Assembly (NCBI GenBank): GCA_038320885.1
Contig: JBBQER010000005.1
Location: forward strand, 1 to 61,714
Origin: JBBQER01 sp038320885
Lineage (GTDB): Bacteria > Actinomycetota > Acidimicrobiia > IMCC26256 > PALSA-610
DNA length: 61,714 nucleotides
Direction of reading: 5' to 3'
Positions 52,495 to 61,183 of this stretch are shown one piece after another (the first letter of the stretch is position 1; the number at the start of each line of letters is the position of its first letter). The translations under genes and the position numbers were made by a program. A model generated the notes under the pieces. It searched no databases. It was not told where the DNA came from and saw only the letters and a list, made by a program, of their open reading frames with translations.

Positions 52495-53523
52495 ATGCCC
52501 GCAACCGTTTACTACGACAACGATGCCGACACCGGCCTGATCGCCGACAAGCTCGTCGCGATCCTCGGCTACGGCTCGCAGGGTCATGCCCACGCGCTGA
52601 ACCTCAAGGACTCCGGCATCGACGTGGTCGTGGGTCTGCGCGAGGGATCGAAGTCGAAGGCCAAGGCCGAGGCCGCGGGGCTGCGGGTGTTGCCGACGGC
52701 CGACGCGGTGCGCGAAGCCGACATTGTCATGGTGTTGCTGCCCGACACCGAGCAGAAGAAGGTCTACGAGGCCGACATCGAGCCCAACCTCGCCGACGGG
52801 AACTCGATCGCCTTCGCGCACGGTTTCAACATCCACTTCAAGCAGGTTGCGCCGCCCGCCGGTGTCGACGTGTGGATGATCGCGCCCAAGGGCCCCGGTC
52901 ACCTCGTGCGCCGGACCTACGACGAAGGCGGCGGGGTTCCGTGTCTCGTTGCGGTGGAGAACGACGCGACGGGCAAGGCCAAGCAGATCGCGCTCGCCTA
53001 CGCCAAGGGCATCGGTGGGACGCGCGCCGGCGTGCTCGACACCACCTTCGAGGAAGAGACCGAGACGGACTTGTTCGGTGAGCAGGTCGTCTTGTGCGGC
53101 GGGCTGGTCGAGCTCATTCGCAACGGCTACGACACGCTGGTCGAGGCGGGCTATCAGCCCGAGTCGGCGTATTTCGAGACCCTGCACGAGGTGAAGCTCA
53201 TCGTCGACCTCATCTACGAGGGCGGGATCGCGGCGATGAACTATTCGATCAGCGACACCGCGGAGTACGGCGAGATGTCACGCGGCCCGCGCATCGTCTC
53301 CGCGCAGACGAAGGCCGAGATGAAGAAGATCCTCGGCGAGATCCAGTCGGGTGCATTCGCGAAGGAGTGGATCGCCGAGAACGAGAACGGCCGGCCCAAC
53401 TTCGACAAGATGCGCGCCGCGGCGGCCAAGCACCCGATCGAGAAGGTCGGCGCCGAGCTGCGCGCGATGATGCCGTGGATCGCGGCGGGCAAGCAGCGCG
53501 TGCAGGACATCTCCGGCGGCTGA
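52495..53523 (+). CDS. ilvC: Ketol-acid reductoisomerase (class I)
   Basis: This 342-residue enzyme rearranges and reduces acetolactate with NAD(P)H. The cofactor loop ILGYGSQGHAHALNLKDSG is followed by the segment VGLREGSKS typical of NADPH-type enzymes. Metal ligands lie in the C-terminal knotted domain (DLIYEGGIAAMNYSISDTAEYG). Third gene of ilvBNC. Confidence 0.97.
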   Translation: MPATVYYDNDADTGLIADKLVAILGYGSQGHAHALNLKDSGIDVVVGLREGSKSKAKAEAAGLRVLPTADAVREADIVMVLLPDTEQKKVYEADIEPNLADGNSIAFAHGFNIHFKQVAPPAGVDVWMIAPKGPGHLVRRTYDEGGGVPCLVAVENDATGKAKQIALAYAKGIGGTRAGVLDTTFEEETETDLFGEQVVLCGGLVELIRNGYDTLVEAGYQPESAYFETLHEVKLIVDLIYEGGIAAMNYSISDTAEYGEMSRGPRIVSAQTKAEMKKILGEIQSGAFAKEWIAENENGRPNFDKMRAAAAKHPIEKVGAELRAMMPWIAAGKQRVQDISGG

Positions 53524-53538
53524 CGGTCTCGCCACTCG

Positions 53539-54195
53539 ATGCCGAAGCTTCGGGTTCACAACTTTGCGATGTCGGTCGACGGCTACGTTGCCGGACCCGA
53601 CCAGGGCACAGACAACCCGTTGGGTGTCGGCGGCACGCGTCTGCACGACTGGGTGTTCGAAACGAATCTCGGGCGCGAGATGATCGGTGAGAGCGGCGGC
53701 GACGAGGGTGTCGACCACCAGTGGGCCATACGAGGCGACGTCGGCATCGGCGCCACGACCATGGGCCGCAACATGTTCGGCCCGATCCGGGGAGAATGGG
53801 ACGACGACGAGTGGCAGGGTTGGTGGGGTGACGAGCCGCCCTACCACCACCAGGTGTTCGTCTTGACGCACCATCCGCACGCATCCATCGCGATGGCGGG
53901 CGGGACCACGTTCAACTTCGTGACCGACGGCATCGAGTCGGCGCTCGCGCGTGCCTTCGACGTGGCGGGTGGGCAGGACGTGCGGCTCGGCGGCGGCGCA
54001 TCGATCGTCCGCCAGTATCTCCGGGCCGGTCTCCTCGACGAGTTGCGCCCGGCGATCGTGCCGATCCTGATGCGCGGCGGTGAACGGCTGTTCGACGATC
54101 TCGACGGCGCCCCCGACGGCTTGGAGTGCGTCGAGTTCGCCTGTTCACCGTCGGTCGCTCACGTGTGCTTCGCCAAGTCCCAGATCAGCAAGTAG
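53539..54195 (+). CDS. RibD-C/dihydrofolate-reductase-like protein
   Basis: The 218-residue protein opens with MPKLRVHNFAMSVDGYVAG, has GATTMGRNMFG and GGGASIVRQYL, the pattern of the bacterial DHFR-like RibD_C family that binds NADPH. The true substrate is unknown. It starts 15 bp after ilvC and may be read with it. Its last 37 bp overlap the convergent methyltransferase. Confidence 0.87.
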   Translation: MPKLRVHNFAMSVDGYVAGPDQGTDNPLGVGGTRLHDWVFETNLGREMIGESGGDEGVDHQWAIRGDVGIGATTMGRNMFGPIRGEWDDDEWQGWWGDEPPYHHQVFVLTHHPHASIAMAGGTTFNFVTDGIESALARAFDVAGGQDVRLGGGASIVRQYLRAGLLDELRPAIVPILMRGGERLFDDLDGAPDGLECVEFACSPSVAHVCFAKSQISK

Positions 54196-55040
54196 GGCAG
54201 TCCGAGGAACGCGGCGCGCGTCGCGTCGGGGAATGCCTCGAAGCTCGGGAAGCTCGCGACCATCGACTCGCTTACCAACGGCTCATGACAGCTGACGATC
54301 TCGAGGCCGGCGCCGACGATCGCTGCGATGTACTCGTGCACGTTGTGCACGAGGTTGGGCACGTAGTTGATCGTCATCGGATCGCCGGCCGCGACGTCGG
54401 GGCGCTCGTCGGTAACGGGGAACGCGGCCATGCCGCCCGTCGACGTCATCGTCGGGTGCATGTCGGTGGTGATCACCCGTCCACCGGGCCGGAGGACGCG
54501 CGCGAACTCGGCGTACACCGGCGCAAGATCTTCGACGTGCGACAACGCAAGGCCGCACACCACCAAGTCGACGGAAACCGATTCGACCGGCAACGCTTGC
54601 ATCCGTCCTTGGTGGAACGTTGCACCGGGCACTTTGGCGCGCGCCCGTTCCAACATCGCGTCGGTCGCGTCGACGCCGATCACGTCCCAGCCCATCTCCG
54701 CCAAGAGCGCGCTGTGGCGACCGGTTCCACATGCCGCGTCGAGCGCGGTGCCGGGCTTCGAAGCGCGGACGAGATCGGTGAACACCGGCTCTTCGGTCTC
54801 GATCGCGGGATTCGGCCCGTCGTACCGCGGTGCCCACATCGAATAGCCCGTGTCGACGTCGTGGCGAATGAGGTCGATCATCATCGACAGCGACGGTTTG
54901 TCGATGGACCGGACGATCATCGCGATCTCGTCGACGCGCGGTTCGATCGCGCTCGGATCGGTGATGACGCGTCGGATCATGGCGAGTCCCTCGACTGCGA
55001 TGAGGTAGTTCGCGACCTTCAACTCCGCCGTCGTGCCCAT
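54159..55040 (-). CDS. SAM-dependent methyltransferase
   Basis: The 293-residue protein has a helical N-terminus and a class-I Rossmann core: motif I LDAACGTGRHSALLAEMG, VIGVDATDAML, and FARVLRPGGRVITTD. The substrate is unknown. ATG 55040 (MGTTAELKV) is chosen; ATG 55082 or 55163 would lengthen it. Confidence 0.86.
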   Translation of the reverse strand: MGTTAELKVANYLIAVEGLAMIRRVITDPSAIEPRVDEIAMIVRSIDKPSLSMMIDLIRHDVDTGYSMWAPRYDGPNPAIETEEPVFTDLVRASKPGTALDAACGTGRHSALLAEMGWDVIGVDATDAMLERARAKVPGATFHQGRMQALPVESVSVDLVVCGLALSHVEDLAPVYAEFARVLRPGGRVITTDMHPTMTSTGGMAAFPVTDERPDVAAGDPMTINYVPNLVHNVHEYIAAIVGAGLEIVSCHEPLVSESMVASFPSFEAFPDATRAAFLGLPYLLIWDLAKHT

Positions 55041-55161
55041 CTCCCGATCGTACGGCCGCGACGCCGGGTCCGGCCCGAACATTTCCGTGACGAACACTCC
55101 CGTCAAGTGGCCTCGCCGGGATCCCGACATAGAGAGGTGCGTCAACGCGAGGAGATCGGCC

Positions 55162-55667
55162 ATGGCTGACGAGATCGCGCCCGGTTGGTATCCGGATCCG
55201 TCCGGGGGCGGGGGTCTCCGCTATTGGGACGGAACGAGCTGGACCGGCCACGTGCACTCCGGCGTGACCGATCCGGTGCAACCGACTCCGGCCGTGTACG
55301 TACCGCCGGCGTCGGATGTGTTCGTCGCGCGGCCGCCGTCGCGCAACGCATGCGCAGCACGGTGCGCGACCATGACATCATCGGACGCATCGGGGGCGAC
55401 GAGTTCCTGGTCGTCTGCCCGAACATTGCCGACGTCGGCTACGCAACAGAGATCGCCGAACGCATCGGGACGGCGCTGCAGGGCGAGTTCGTCGTTTCGG
55501 GAAGCCGGGTCTCGACGAGCGCGAGCATCGGTATCGCGTGGGCCGATTCCGACGACGACAATGCCGACTCGCTGGTACGGCGGGCCGACGCCGCGATGTA
55601 CCGCGCCAAGCGTGATGCCACTGGCCGGCCGGTCGTCGACGCGTCGCCTCCGCACCTCGTCGCCTGA
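55162..55667 (+). pseudogene. DUF2510-GGDEF gene with internal deletion and frameshift
   Basis: ATG 55162 (AGGAG seven bases upstream) encodes a DUF2510 domain (PGWYPDPSGGGGLRYWDGTSW) in one frame. From about 55325 another frame encodes the second half of a GGDEF domain (AVAQRMRSTVRDHDIIGRIGGDEFLVV, ending at 55667). The first half of GGDEF, including the helix before the signature, and any membrane part are missing. Even with the signature intact, it should be inactive. Confidence 0.8.
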
Positions 55668-55693
55668 CGCTTCCTCGCGAGGGCGAGTGGCGT

Positions 55694-56647
55694 TTACCGG
55701 AAGTGACGCTCGAGCTCGTTCGCGTATTGGATTCCCAGGCTCGCGCCGTGTTCCGCGATCCAGTCGCTGGCCGCAGTCGGCGCGGTGCTGGGTCCGTCGG
55801 TGTCGGCCAAGCCGTCGGCCATCGCGTTGTACTCGTCGCGGGTGAGCAGAACGTCGTGCAGCACCTGGTTGATGATCGAGGATATCGGGGGCAGGAGCGC
55901 GCCGGGTATGCACACGATGCGGGCCCGGCTGCCGACTGACGTTCGGATCGCGTGGACCAGCTCGATGAACGTGGGACTGTCCGGTCCGACCGCGTCGATG
56001 ATGCTGCTGTCGCGTTGGCCGGCGGCGGTGATGCACAGGTCGGCGAGATCGTCGACGTGAATCGGGCGGACGCGGTATTCACCGCGCCCGCCCACGGCGA
56101 ACACGGGCAATCGGCGGAGGAGCCAGGCGATGTTGTTGATGAGAACACCGTCGTTGCCGAAGAGGATCGCCGGTCGCAGAATCGCGTAGGGGATACCCGT
56201 CTCGGCCAGCGCTCGCTCCACGAGCGCCTTGCCCCGGAAGTATGCGTAGGGCGATTCGATCGTCGGATTGGTGATGCTCACGTGCACGACGCGTTGCACG
56301 CCGGCCTGGCGCGCGGCGTGGAAGAGCGTCCGGGAATTCTCGGTCGCCTGCTCGTGGCTGGTCGTGCCGCGGGCGAAGCGCACCCAGTAGGTGTTGTAGA
56401 GCGTCGTGACGCCCTCGAGGTTTCGCACAAGCGTGGGCGGGTCGGAGAAGTTGAGCGGACGCACCTGGATCTCGTTCGCGGGATCACCTTGTTGAGGGTG
56501 GCCCGTGAGGGTCCGCACCGTGCGGCCGCGGTCGAGCAGACGCTGCGCGATCGACCGACCGCTGTAGCTGAACGCGCCCGTCACGACGTCCAAGCCCGTG
56601 TCGACGGGGGTCGCGTTGTGCGCGGTTCTATCCGTATTGATCGTCAT
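55694..56647 (-). CDS. NAD(P)-binding Rossmann protein (NmrA/extended SDR type)
   Basis: The 317-residue protein has the nucleotide loop VTGAFSYSGRSIAQRLL, VVHVSITNP, and AYFRGKALVERALAETG, where an extended SDR would have YxxxK (here the Y-F-R-G-K arrangement). It may be a reductase, an epimerase or a redox sensor. It is translationally coupled to the TetR gene by an ATGA overlap, making it the regulator's likely target gene. Confidence 0.82.
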   Translation of the reverse strand: MTINTDRTAHNATPVDTGLDVVTGAFSYSGRSIAQRLLDRGRTVRTLTGHPQQGDPANEIQVRPLNFSDPPTLVRNLEGVTTLYNTYWVRFARGTTSHEQATENSRTLFHAARQAGVQRVVHVSITNPTIESPYAYFRGKALVERALAETGIPYAILRPAILFGNDGVLINNIAWLLRRLPVFAVGGRGEYRVRPIHVDDLADLCITAAGQRDSSIIDAVGPDSPTFIELVHAIRTSVGSRARIVCIPGALLPPISSIINQVLHDVLLTRDEYNAMADGLADTDGPSTAPTAASDWIAEHGASLGIQYANELERHFR

Positions 56648-57297
56648 CCTGTGACTCCCGTTTGCGAGCTTGCGCCGAGTGCGCCGAGCATGGTGACGAA
56701 TTGACTTGCCTGATCGAAGAGGTGCAGCGCCGCCGTGCGGTCACCGTCGAGGTGACTGAGCATCTCGAGACCCAGGTAGAGCGCGACGACTGCGTGCGCG
56801 GCATCGTCGACCGGAACGACCGATGCGAGTGGAGACTCCGAGACGATGGTTTCGATGGCGCGCTGCGCGAATGATCGCCAGGGTGCGATCAACGCGCCGA
56901 CTCGTTCGCCGAGTGCCGGTGACGATCCGGCGCCCGCGATCATCTCGACGAGCACGGTGACGTAGCCCTCGTCGAGGTCCTCGCGGAAGATCTCTGTCGC
57001 GACCGCCACCAACTCCGACGGCGTCGTCGCGGCTTCTACGGCAGCGGTATAGCGCTGCATGCGCCGGGCGCTGACCTCTTCCAGCCCGGCCAGCAGGAGG
57101 TCGGCAACCGAACCGAAGTGGTAGAAGATCAAGCCCGGATTGACCCCCGCGCGTGCGGCGATCGCCCGGGCGCTGGCCCCCGCGAAGCCGTCGAGCTTGA
57201 GGCTTTCGATCGCCGCGTCCACCAGCGCCCGCCGGGAGGGATTGGCGCTGTCCGTCTTCGCCGGACCGGTCCGGCTCGCACGTCCTGGCTTGGCCAC
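56644..57297 (-). CDS. TetR-family transcriptional regulator
   Basis: The 217-residue regulator has an N-terminal HTH (RRALVDAAIESLKLDGFAG, ARAIAARAGVNPGLIFYHFGS) and a variable ligand domain. It leads a two-gene unit with the NAD(P)-binding protein. A large palindrome lies just upstream (57310-57344), probably its own operator. Confidence 0.9.
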   Translation of the reverse strand: MAKPGRASRTGPAKTDSANPSRRALVDAAIESLKLDGFAGASARAIAARAGVNPGLIFYHFGSVADLLLAGLEEVSARRMQRYTAAVEAATTPSELVAVATEIFREDLDEGYVTVLVEMIAGAGSSPALGERVGALIAPWRSFAQRAIETIVSESPLASVVPVDDAAHAVVALYLGLEMLSHLDGDRTAALHLFDQASQFVTMLGALGASSQTGVTG

Positions 57298-57309
57298 CGG
57301 GCCTCCGGC

Positions 57310-57344
57310 GATTTGAGCGATTGATCAAATCATACGCTCAAATC
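57310..57344. promoter_or_regulatory. Operator-like palindrome between tetR and sigma factor
   Basis: GATTTGAGCG (57310-57319) and CGCTCAAATC (57335-57344) form a perfect inverted repeat with a 15-bp spacer. The spacer holds TTGATCAA (57321-57328), giving overlapping half-sites. It sits 13 bp from the tetR start and 6 bp from the sigma start, so the regulator may control both directions. Confidence 0.75.
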
Positions 57345-57349
57345 CTAGG

Positions 57350-57931
57350 GTGAACCAAATCGGACCCGCCGGCGTCATACCGGTCGTGACCGGCGAGCGA
57401 GACGTGCTGGGCGAGTGGGTCCAGACCCGATACGCGCGCGCGTACCGCACCGCGGTGCTGATCTGCGGCAATCGGACCGACGCCGAGGAGTCGGTGCAGG
57501 ACGCGTTCTTGCGGGTGTGGCGGTTCCGCGACGCGTTGCCGGCCGGTGCGAAGCGCGACGCCTGGCTGTATCGCGTGCTGGTCAACGCCTGTTACTCGAA
57601 GCTGCGTCAGGAGGTGCCGCGCCGCGAGCGGGAGCGTGAACGTCTCGGCTCGGACGATCAGTCGATCGCGTCGAAGGATTCGCCCGAGTTGGCAGCCGAA
57701 CAGTCAGCCGTCGCGGAAACGCTGACGCTGACGCTGCGCGATCTACCCGACGCGCTGCGCGTGGTGGTGGTCATGCGCTACTACGCGGACCTGAGCGAAC
57801 GCGAGATCGCGATCGCGATCAGGCGCCGGCCCGGCACGGTCAAGTCTCGACTGCACGAAGCGCGCCGGCGGCTCGCGGCGGACGCGCGCCTGGCCGGCTA
57901 CGGCCCCGATGACCAGGTAGTGGCGCCATGA
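57350..57931 (+). CDS. ECF-type RNA polymerase sigma factor
   Basis: The 193-residue protein has region 2 (YRTAVLICGNRTDAEESVQDAFLRVWRF, AWLYRVLVNACYSK) and region 4 (LRDLPDALRVVVVMRYYADLSEREIAIAI, then PGTVKSRLHEARRRL). GTG 57350 start, close behind the operator palindrome. It overlaps the DUF4349 gene by 4 bp, a typical sigma/anti-sigma layout. Confidence 0.92.
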   Translation: MNQIGPAGVIPVVTGERDVLGEWVQTRYARAYRTAVLICGNRTDAEESVQDAFLRVWRFRDALPAGAKRDAWLYRVLVNACYSKLRQEVPRRERERERLGSDDQSIASKDSPELAAEQSAVAETLTLTLRDLPDALRVVVVMRYYADLSEREIAIAIRRRPGTVKSRLHEARRRLAADARLAGYGPDDQVVAP

Positions 57932-58998
57932 TGGACGAAGCGGTCCTCGAAGAGCTCCTCGCGCAAGTTGCCGACGACATTCCCGTTCCGGCGGCCGGGC
58001 CCGAGAAGGTGCTGAGCGCGCTGGCCGTCTCATTCAATCAGCGACGACGCACGCGGCCGAATCTCACGAAGCCGCTCGCGGCTGCCGCGGCCGCGGTCGT
58101 CGTGGTCCTGCTCGCGGTCCCGATATTGGGCGGCGGGTCGAGCTCGAAAAGGATGGCTGTGACAGCCGGCGGCCCGGCCATTCTCCCGCCGAGCCCGAAG
58201 GCAAGACACGCGCCGTTGGGGTCCGGTGCGAACGCCCGTAGTGCCCCCTCGACGACCGTGCCGAGCGGTTCCTTTACACCGGGCACCGTGCCGAGTGGTC
58301 CGCTCGACGCGGCGAGGATCGTGAAGACCGGCACGCTCGACGTGCAAGTCCCGCGCTCCACGTTGCGCACCGCGGTCAATCGCGTCACCGGCGCCGCGGG
58401 TGGACTCGGCGGCTACGTCGCTAGCAGCAGGACGAGCTACGACAACACGAACCCGACCGCCCAGATAACGGTGCGTGTCCCGGCGCACGAATTCGAAACC
58501 GCGATTGCGCGGCTGCGCGCCCTGCCGGGTGTCAAGGTCCTCGGCGACAGCGAGAGCGGCACCGACGTCACCGCCCAGTACACCGACTTGCAGGCCCAAC
58601 TCGCGGCCGCGACCGCCGGCCGCGACGCACTTCTCGTCGTGCTCTCCGGCGCTCAGACGGTCGGCGACATCCTCGCCGTCCAGGACCGCGTGACGGCCGC
58701 GCAAAGCACCGTCGACCAACTGCAGGGTCGCATCAATGTGCTCAACGACCAATCGAGCTTCTCGTCGCTCGCGGTCACGCTGTCCGAGAAGCCTGCACGC
58801 GGAACCACCGCCGCGCTGCACCGGACACCCGAGCGCGGGATCGGAAAGGCCTGGGCCGACGCCCGCCACGGACTCTCCAGTGGCATCGAATGGCTCATCG
58901 CCCGTTCCGGCGGCGCGCTCATCGCGCTGCTGGCCGCGCTCGCGCTCCTCTTCGGAGTTCGCTATCTCTATCCGATCATCCGCCGCGGACTGGTGTGA
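57928..58998 (+). CDS. DUF4349 membrane protein, likely partner (anti-sigma) of sigma factor
   Basis: The 356-residue protein has a 45-residue cytoplasmic N-terminus, a membrane helix (about 48-66), a Pro/Ser-rich stretch, a DUF4349 domain (KTGTLDVQVP, GGLGGYVASS, VTAQYTDLQAQLAAA with a coiled coil) and a C-terminal helix (about 328-350). In similar loci such proteins act as or with anti-sigma factors; there is no obvious zinc anti-sigma motif here. Confidence 0.82.
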   Translation: MMDEAVLEELLAQVADDIPVPAAGPEKVLSALAVSFNQRRRTRPNLTKPLAAAAAAVVVVLLAVPILGGGSSSKRMAVTAGGPAILPPSPKARHAPLGSGANARSAPSTTVPSGSFTPGTVPSGPLDAARIVKTGTLDVQVPRSTLRTAVNRVTGAAGGLGGYVASSRTSYDNTNPTAQITVRVPAHEFETAIARLRALPGVKVLGDSESGTDVTAQYTDLQAQLAAATAGRDALLVVLSGAQTVGDILAVQDRVTAAQSTVDQLQGRINVLNDQSSFSSLAVTLSEKPARGTTAALHRTPERGIGKAWADARHGLSSGIEWLIARSGGALIALLAALALLFGVRYLYPIIRRGLV

Positions 58999-59004
58999 TC
59001 GGGG

Positions 59005-59021
59005 TCAGATGATCTTGATGC
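59005..59021. repeat. 17-nt direct repeat, left copy
   Basis: TCAGATGATCTTGATGC occurs here and at 61167-61183, on either side of the low-GC phosphoesterase gene. On the minus strand it reads as a C-terminal I-K-I-I-stop, the same as the end of the gene at 61167. Confidence 0.7.
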
Positions 59022-59042
59022 GTCGGGGCAAGACCTACGTGC

Positions 59043-61124
59043 CTACACCGGTCGGTCGCGCCCCGGCGTCCATGCGGCGACGCGAGCGGCGATCTCGTCG
59101 GAGTAGACGATCCCCGGCGGAGCGATGAACTCCTCGAGCTCCTCTGCTGCTTCGGCTTCTGCAACTGAGGGGGCAGGGGGCGCGCCGCGCTGATCGAGAA
59201 CCTCGCCCACGAATGGGGTCACGTGGTCGAGTTGCTGAGAGAGGGTTCCACCGGTTGTGGGTGGTCCTTCCTTGGCGCGGCCGCCTGCCCTGCCGATATC
59301 GGAATCCGGCGCCTTGTCGCTGTCGGATCCACCTTCAGGGGGATAGCCCGGGTCCGGTACGTCGGGAAGGCTCACCCGCTCAGAGTTGAGGACGAGGTCC
59401 CAAAAGGGCCGAGCCCGTCGGTCGCGCTTCGTGAGCGGTTGCTGGTGCGGCGCGAACAGATCCCGAAGCGTCGCGATCACACTCGTGTGATCGAACACAT
59501 CGGGGACCACTTGCTTCTCGATGTAAGGAGAAATAACGATTGCCGGTACGCGCATACCGAGTCGCTTGAAGTCAAAGGGCGAGTTCTGCTGCTCGACGAA
59601 CCATGCGACCAGGCGACGCGTCGTCGTCTGTGGGTGGCGCACGGCTGAGGCAGCGTTCGGGTGAACAGTCCTAGGTGGCGAAGCTCTATCGAACAAACCC
59701 CCGTGTTCGTCAAACGTGATCACGAGGAGTGTTTTCTTGAAGAGATCCTCGTTCTCCTTGAGCGCGAGATAGATCGAACGAACAAGCGATTCGCCGCGGG
59801 CAAAGTCGCTCGAACCGTTCGAAGCCGTTTCGTTGTTGCCCGGGTGGTAGCTGTTCGTCTTGCCATGGCTGTGGCGAGGTTCGACGAACACGTAGCTCGG
59901 AAGGTCACCCTGCTTGATGTCCGTGTACAGGTCGCTCGTCACCCGCCACTGTGCCGACCGTTCGTCGGTAAGCAGATGTTCGAAGACGATGACCTGAGGT
60001 ACACCATCGAAGTAGATACGCCATGCGTCTCGAGGCGGCGCCTCGTCGGAATGATGCTTTCGTTCGTCCTCGAGCATCTCGAAGACCGTGACATCGTCAT
60101 ACAACCCGACCTCGATGTCTACCGACTGGCCCGAGGTTGCCGCGTGCATGAAGTTTCGATTCGGCCATGTGGCGCCCGGGACCGACGAATGCCACGCGGT
60201 GCAGACGGCGTATTCACGCGCGAGCTCGCCGAGAACCTTCACGTGTTCGGGAGGCATGCAACGCATGATCGAGGGAGCTTGAAGCGCGGCCTGGTCCTGC
60301 TGGTCGGGTGTCGGTGCTCGGCGCTTCTTCGCGTCTCTCCGCCGGCCGACGACAACCAGGATCGACGCTACGAATGCGCCGCCGAGAAGCCACCATGCAG
60401 CAAACCACCGCGGCGACCGGATCAACTCCATGATGCCGTCGGCGGCCGCGCCAAAGATCACCGCAGCCGCAATGATTGCGCCCGCGATGCGCAGGACGCC
60501 GGCCGCAAGGTAGAGGGGCCGGCGCCACAAGAGACTGGCCGCGACCAAGGCGAACACTGCGATCCAGAGCCCGAGTGTTCGCCAGCCGCCGTCGGTTGCA
60601 TGATGCCTGACCGCTCGCGCGGCCATCGACCCGAGGAGTCCGAGTCCCAGTGCTCCGAACCAGATGCGCGGCCAATGGAAAACCGGGAGGTGTTCCTGGC
60701 CGACCAACTTGGCGCGATAGGCGTCGGCAAAACCGTCCATGCGGTAAGTGGCGCGGCGGCCACTCCGGCTCGCGATCCTGCCCATTTGCTGCTGGGCCGA
60801 CTTGTGAGAATGCGGCGGATCCATTGCGAGAATGTGGCTGCCTTCGTCGCCGGGCTTGGCGTTGCCGCGAGACGGATCGGAGCGATCGATCGCGTTCTCG
60901 TGGGCATCGGGATCGAGTTGCTCGACTCCGGGAATACCGGCGAAACCGAAGAGATGATCGAAGGATCGGTTCTCGAGCATGACTACGATGACGTGGTCAA
61001 TTCGCTTGCGAGCGGCTTGGAGGTTCTCGTTCGAGTACCGGCCGTCGTCCCGCCCGGTCCAGTAGCGGCGGCGACGAGGTAGGCGTCTCGTGGCTCGCTT
61101 CACCGCGAGTGTCGACTTGAGCAA
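59043..61124 (-). CDS. Phospholipase C/acid-phosphatase-like phosphoesterase with inserted membrane helices
   Basis: The 693-residue protein belongs to the PF04185-type phosphoesterases: ENRSFDH (51-57), TWPNRNFMHAATSG (about 328), and TFDEHGGLFD (about 478) carry the metal ligands. Between the first and second motif (about 150-262) lie four membrane helices, which ordinary members lack. It has no signal peptide. Lipid head groups or phosphodiesters are plausible substrates. The C-terminal 100 residues are disordered and acidic. Its GC content is visibly lower than its neighbours and a 17-nt repeat flanks it, pointing to recent acquisition. Confidence 0.85.
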   Translation of the reverse strand: MLKSTLAVKRATRRLPRRRRYWTGRDDGRYSNENLQAARKRIDHVIVVMLENRSFDHLFGFAGIPGVEQLDPDAHENAIDRSDPSRGNAKPGDEGSHILAMDPPHSHKSAQQQMGRIASRSGRRATYRMDGFADAYRAKLVGQEHLPVFHWPRIWFGALGLGLLGSMAARAVRHHATDGGWRTLGLWIAVFALVAASLLWRRPLYLAAGVLRIAGAIIAAAVIFGAAADGIMELIRSPRWFAAWWLLGGAFVASILVVVGRRRDAKKRRAPTPDQQDQAALQAPSIMRCMPPEHVKVLGELAREYAVCTAWHSSVPGATWPNRNFMHAATSGQSVDIEVGLYDDVTVFEMLEDERKHHSDEAPPRDAWRIYFDGVPQVIVFEHLLTDERSAQWRVTSDLYTDIKQGDLPSYVFVEPRHSHGKTNSYHPGNNETASNGSSDFARGESLVRSIYLALKENEDLFKKTLLVITFDEHGGLFDRASPPRTVHPNAASAVRHPQTTTRRLVAWFVEQQNSPFDFKRLGMRVPAIVISPYIEKQVVPDVFDHTSVIATLRDLFAPHQQPLTKRDRRARPFWDLVLNSERVSLPDVPDPGYPPEGGSDSDKAPDSDIGRAGGRAKEGPPTTGGTLSQQLDHVTPFVGEVLDQRGAPPAPSVAEAEAAEELEEFIAPPGIVYSDEIAARVAAWTPGRDRPV

Positions 61125-61166
61125 GATGTGTCCCCCTTGCCGCGCACGTCGCGACGGGAGCGACGT

Positions 61167-61183
61167 TCAGATGATCTTGATGC
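61167..61183. repeat. 17-nt direct repeat, right copy
   Basis: Matches 59005-59021 exactly. It covers the last codons and stop of the MDMPI-like gene, so the left copy may be a duplicated end created when the phosphoesterase segment was inserted. Confidence 0.7.
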
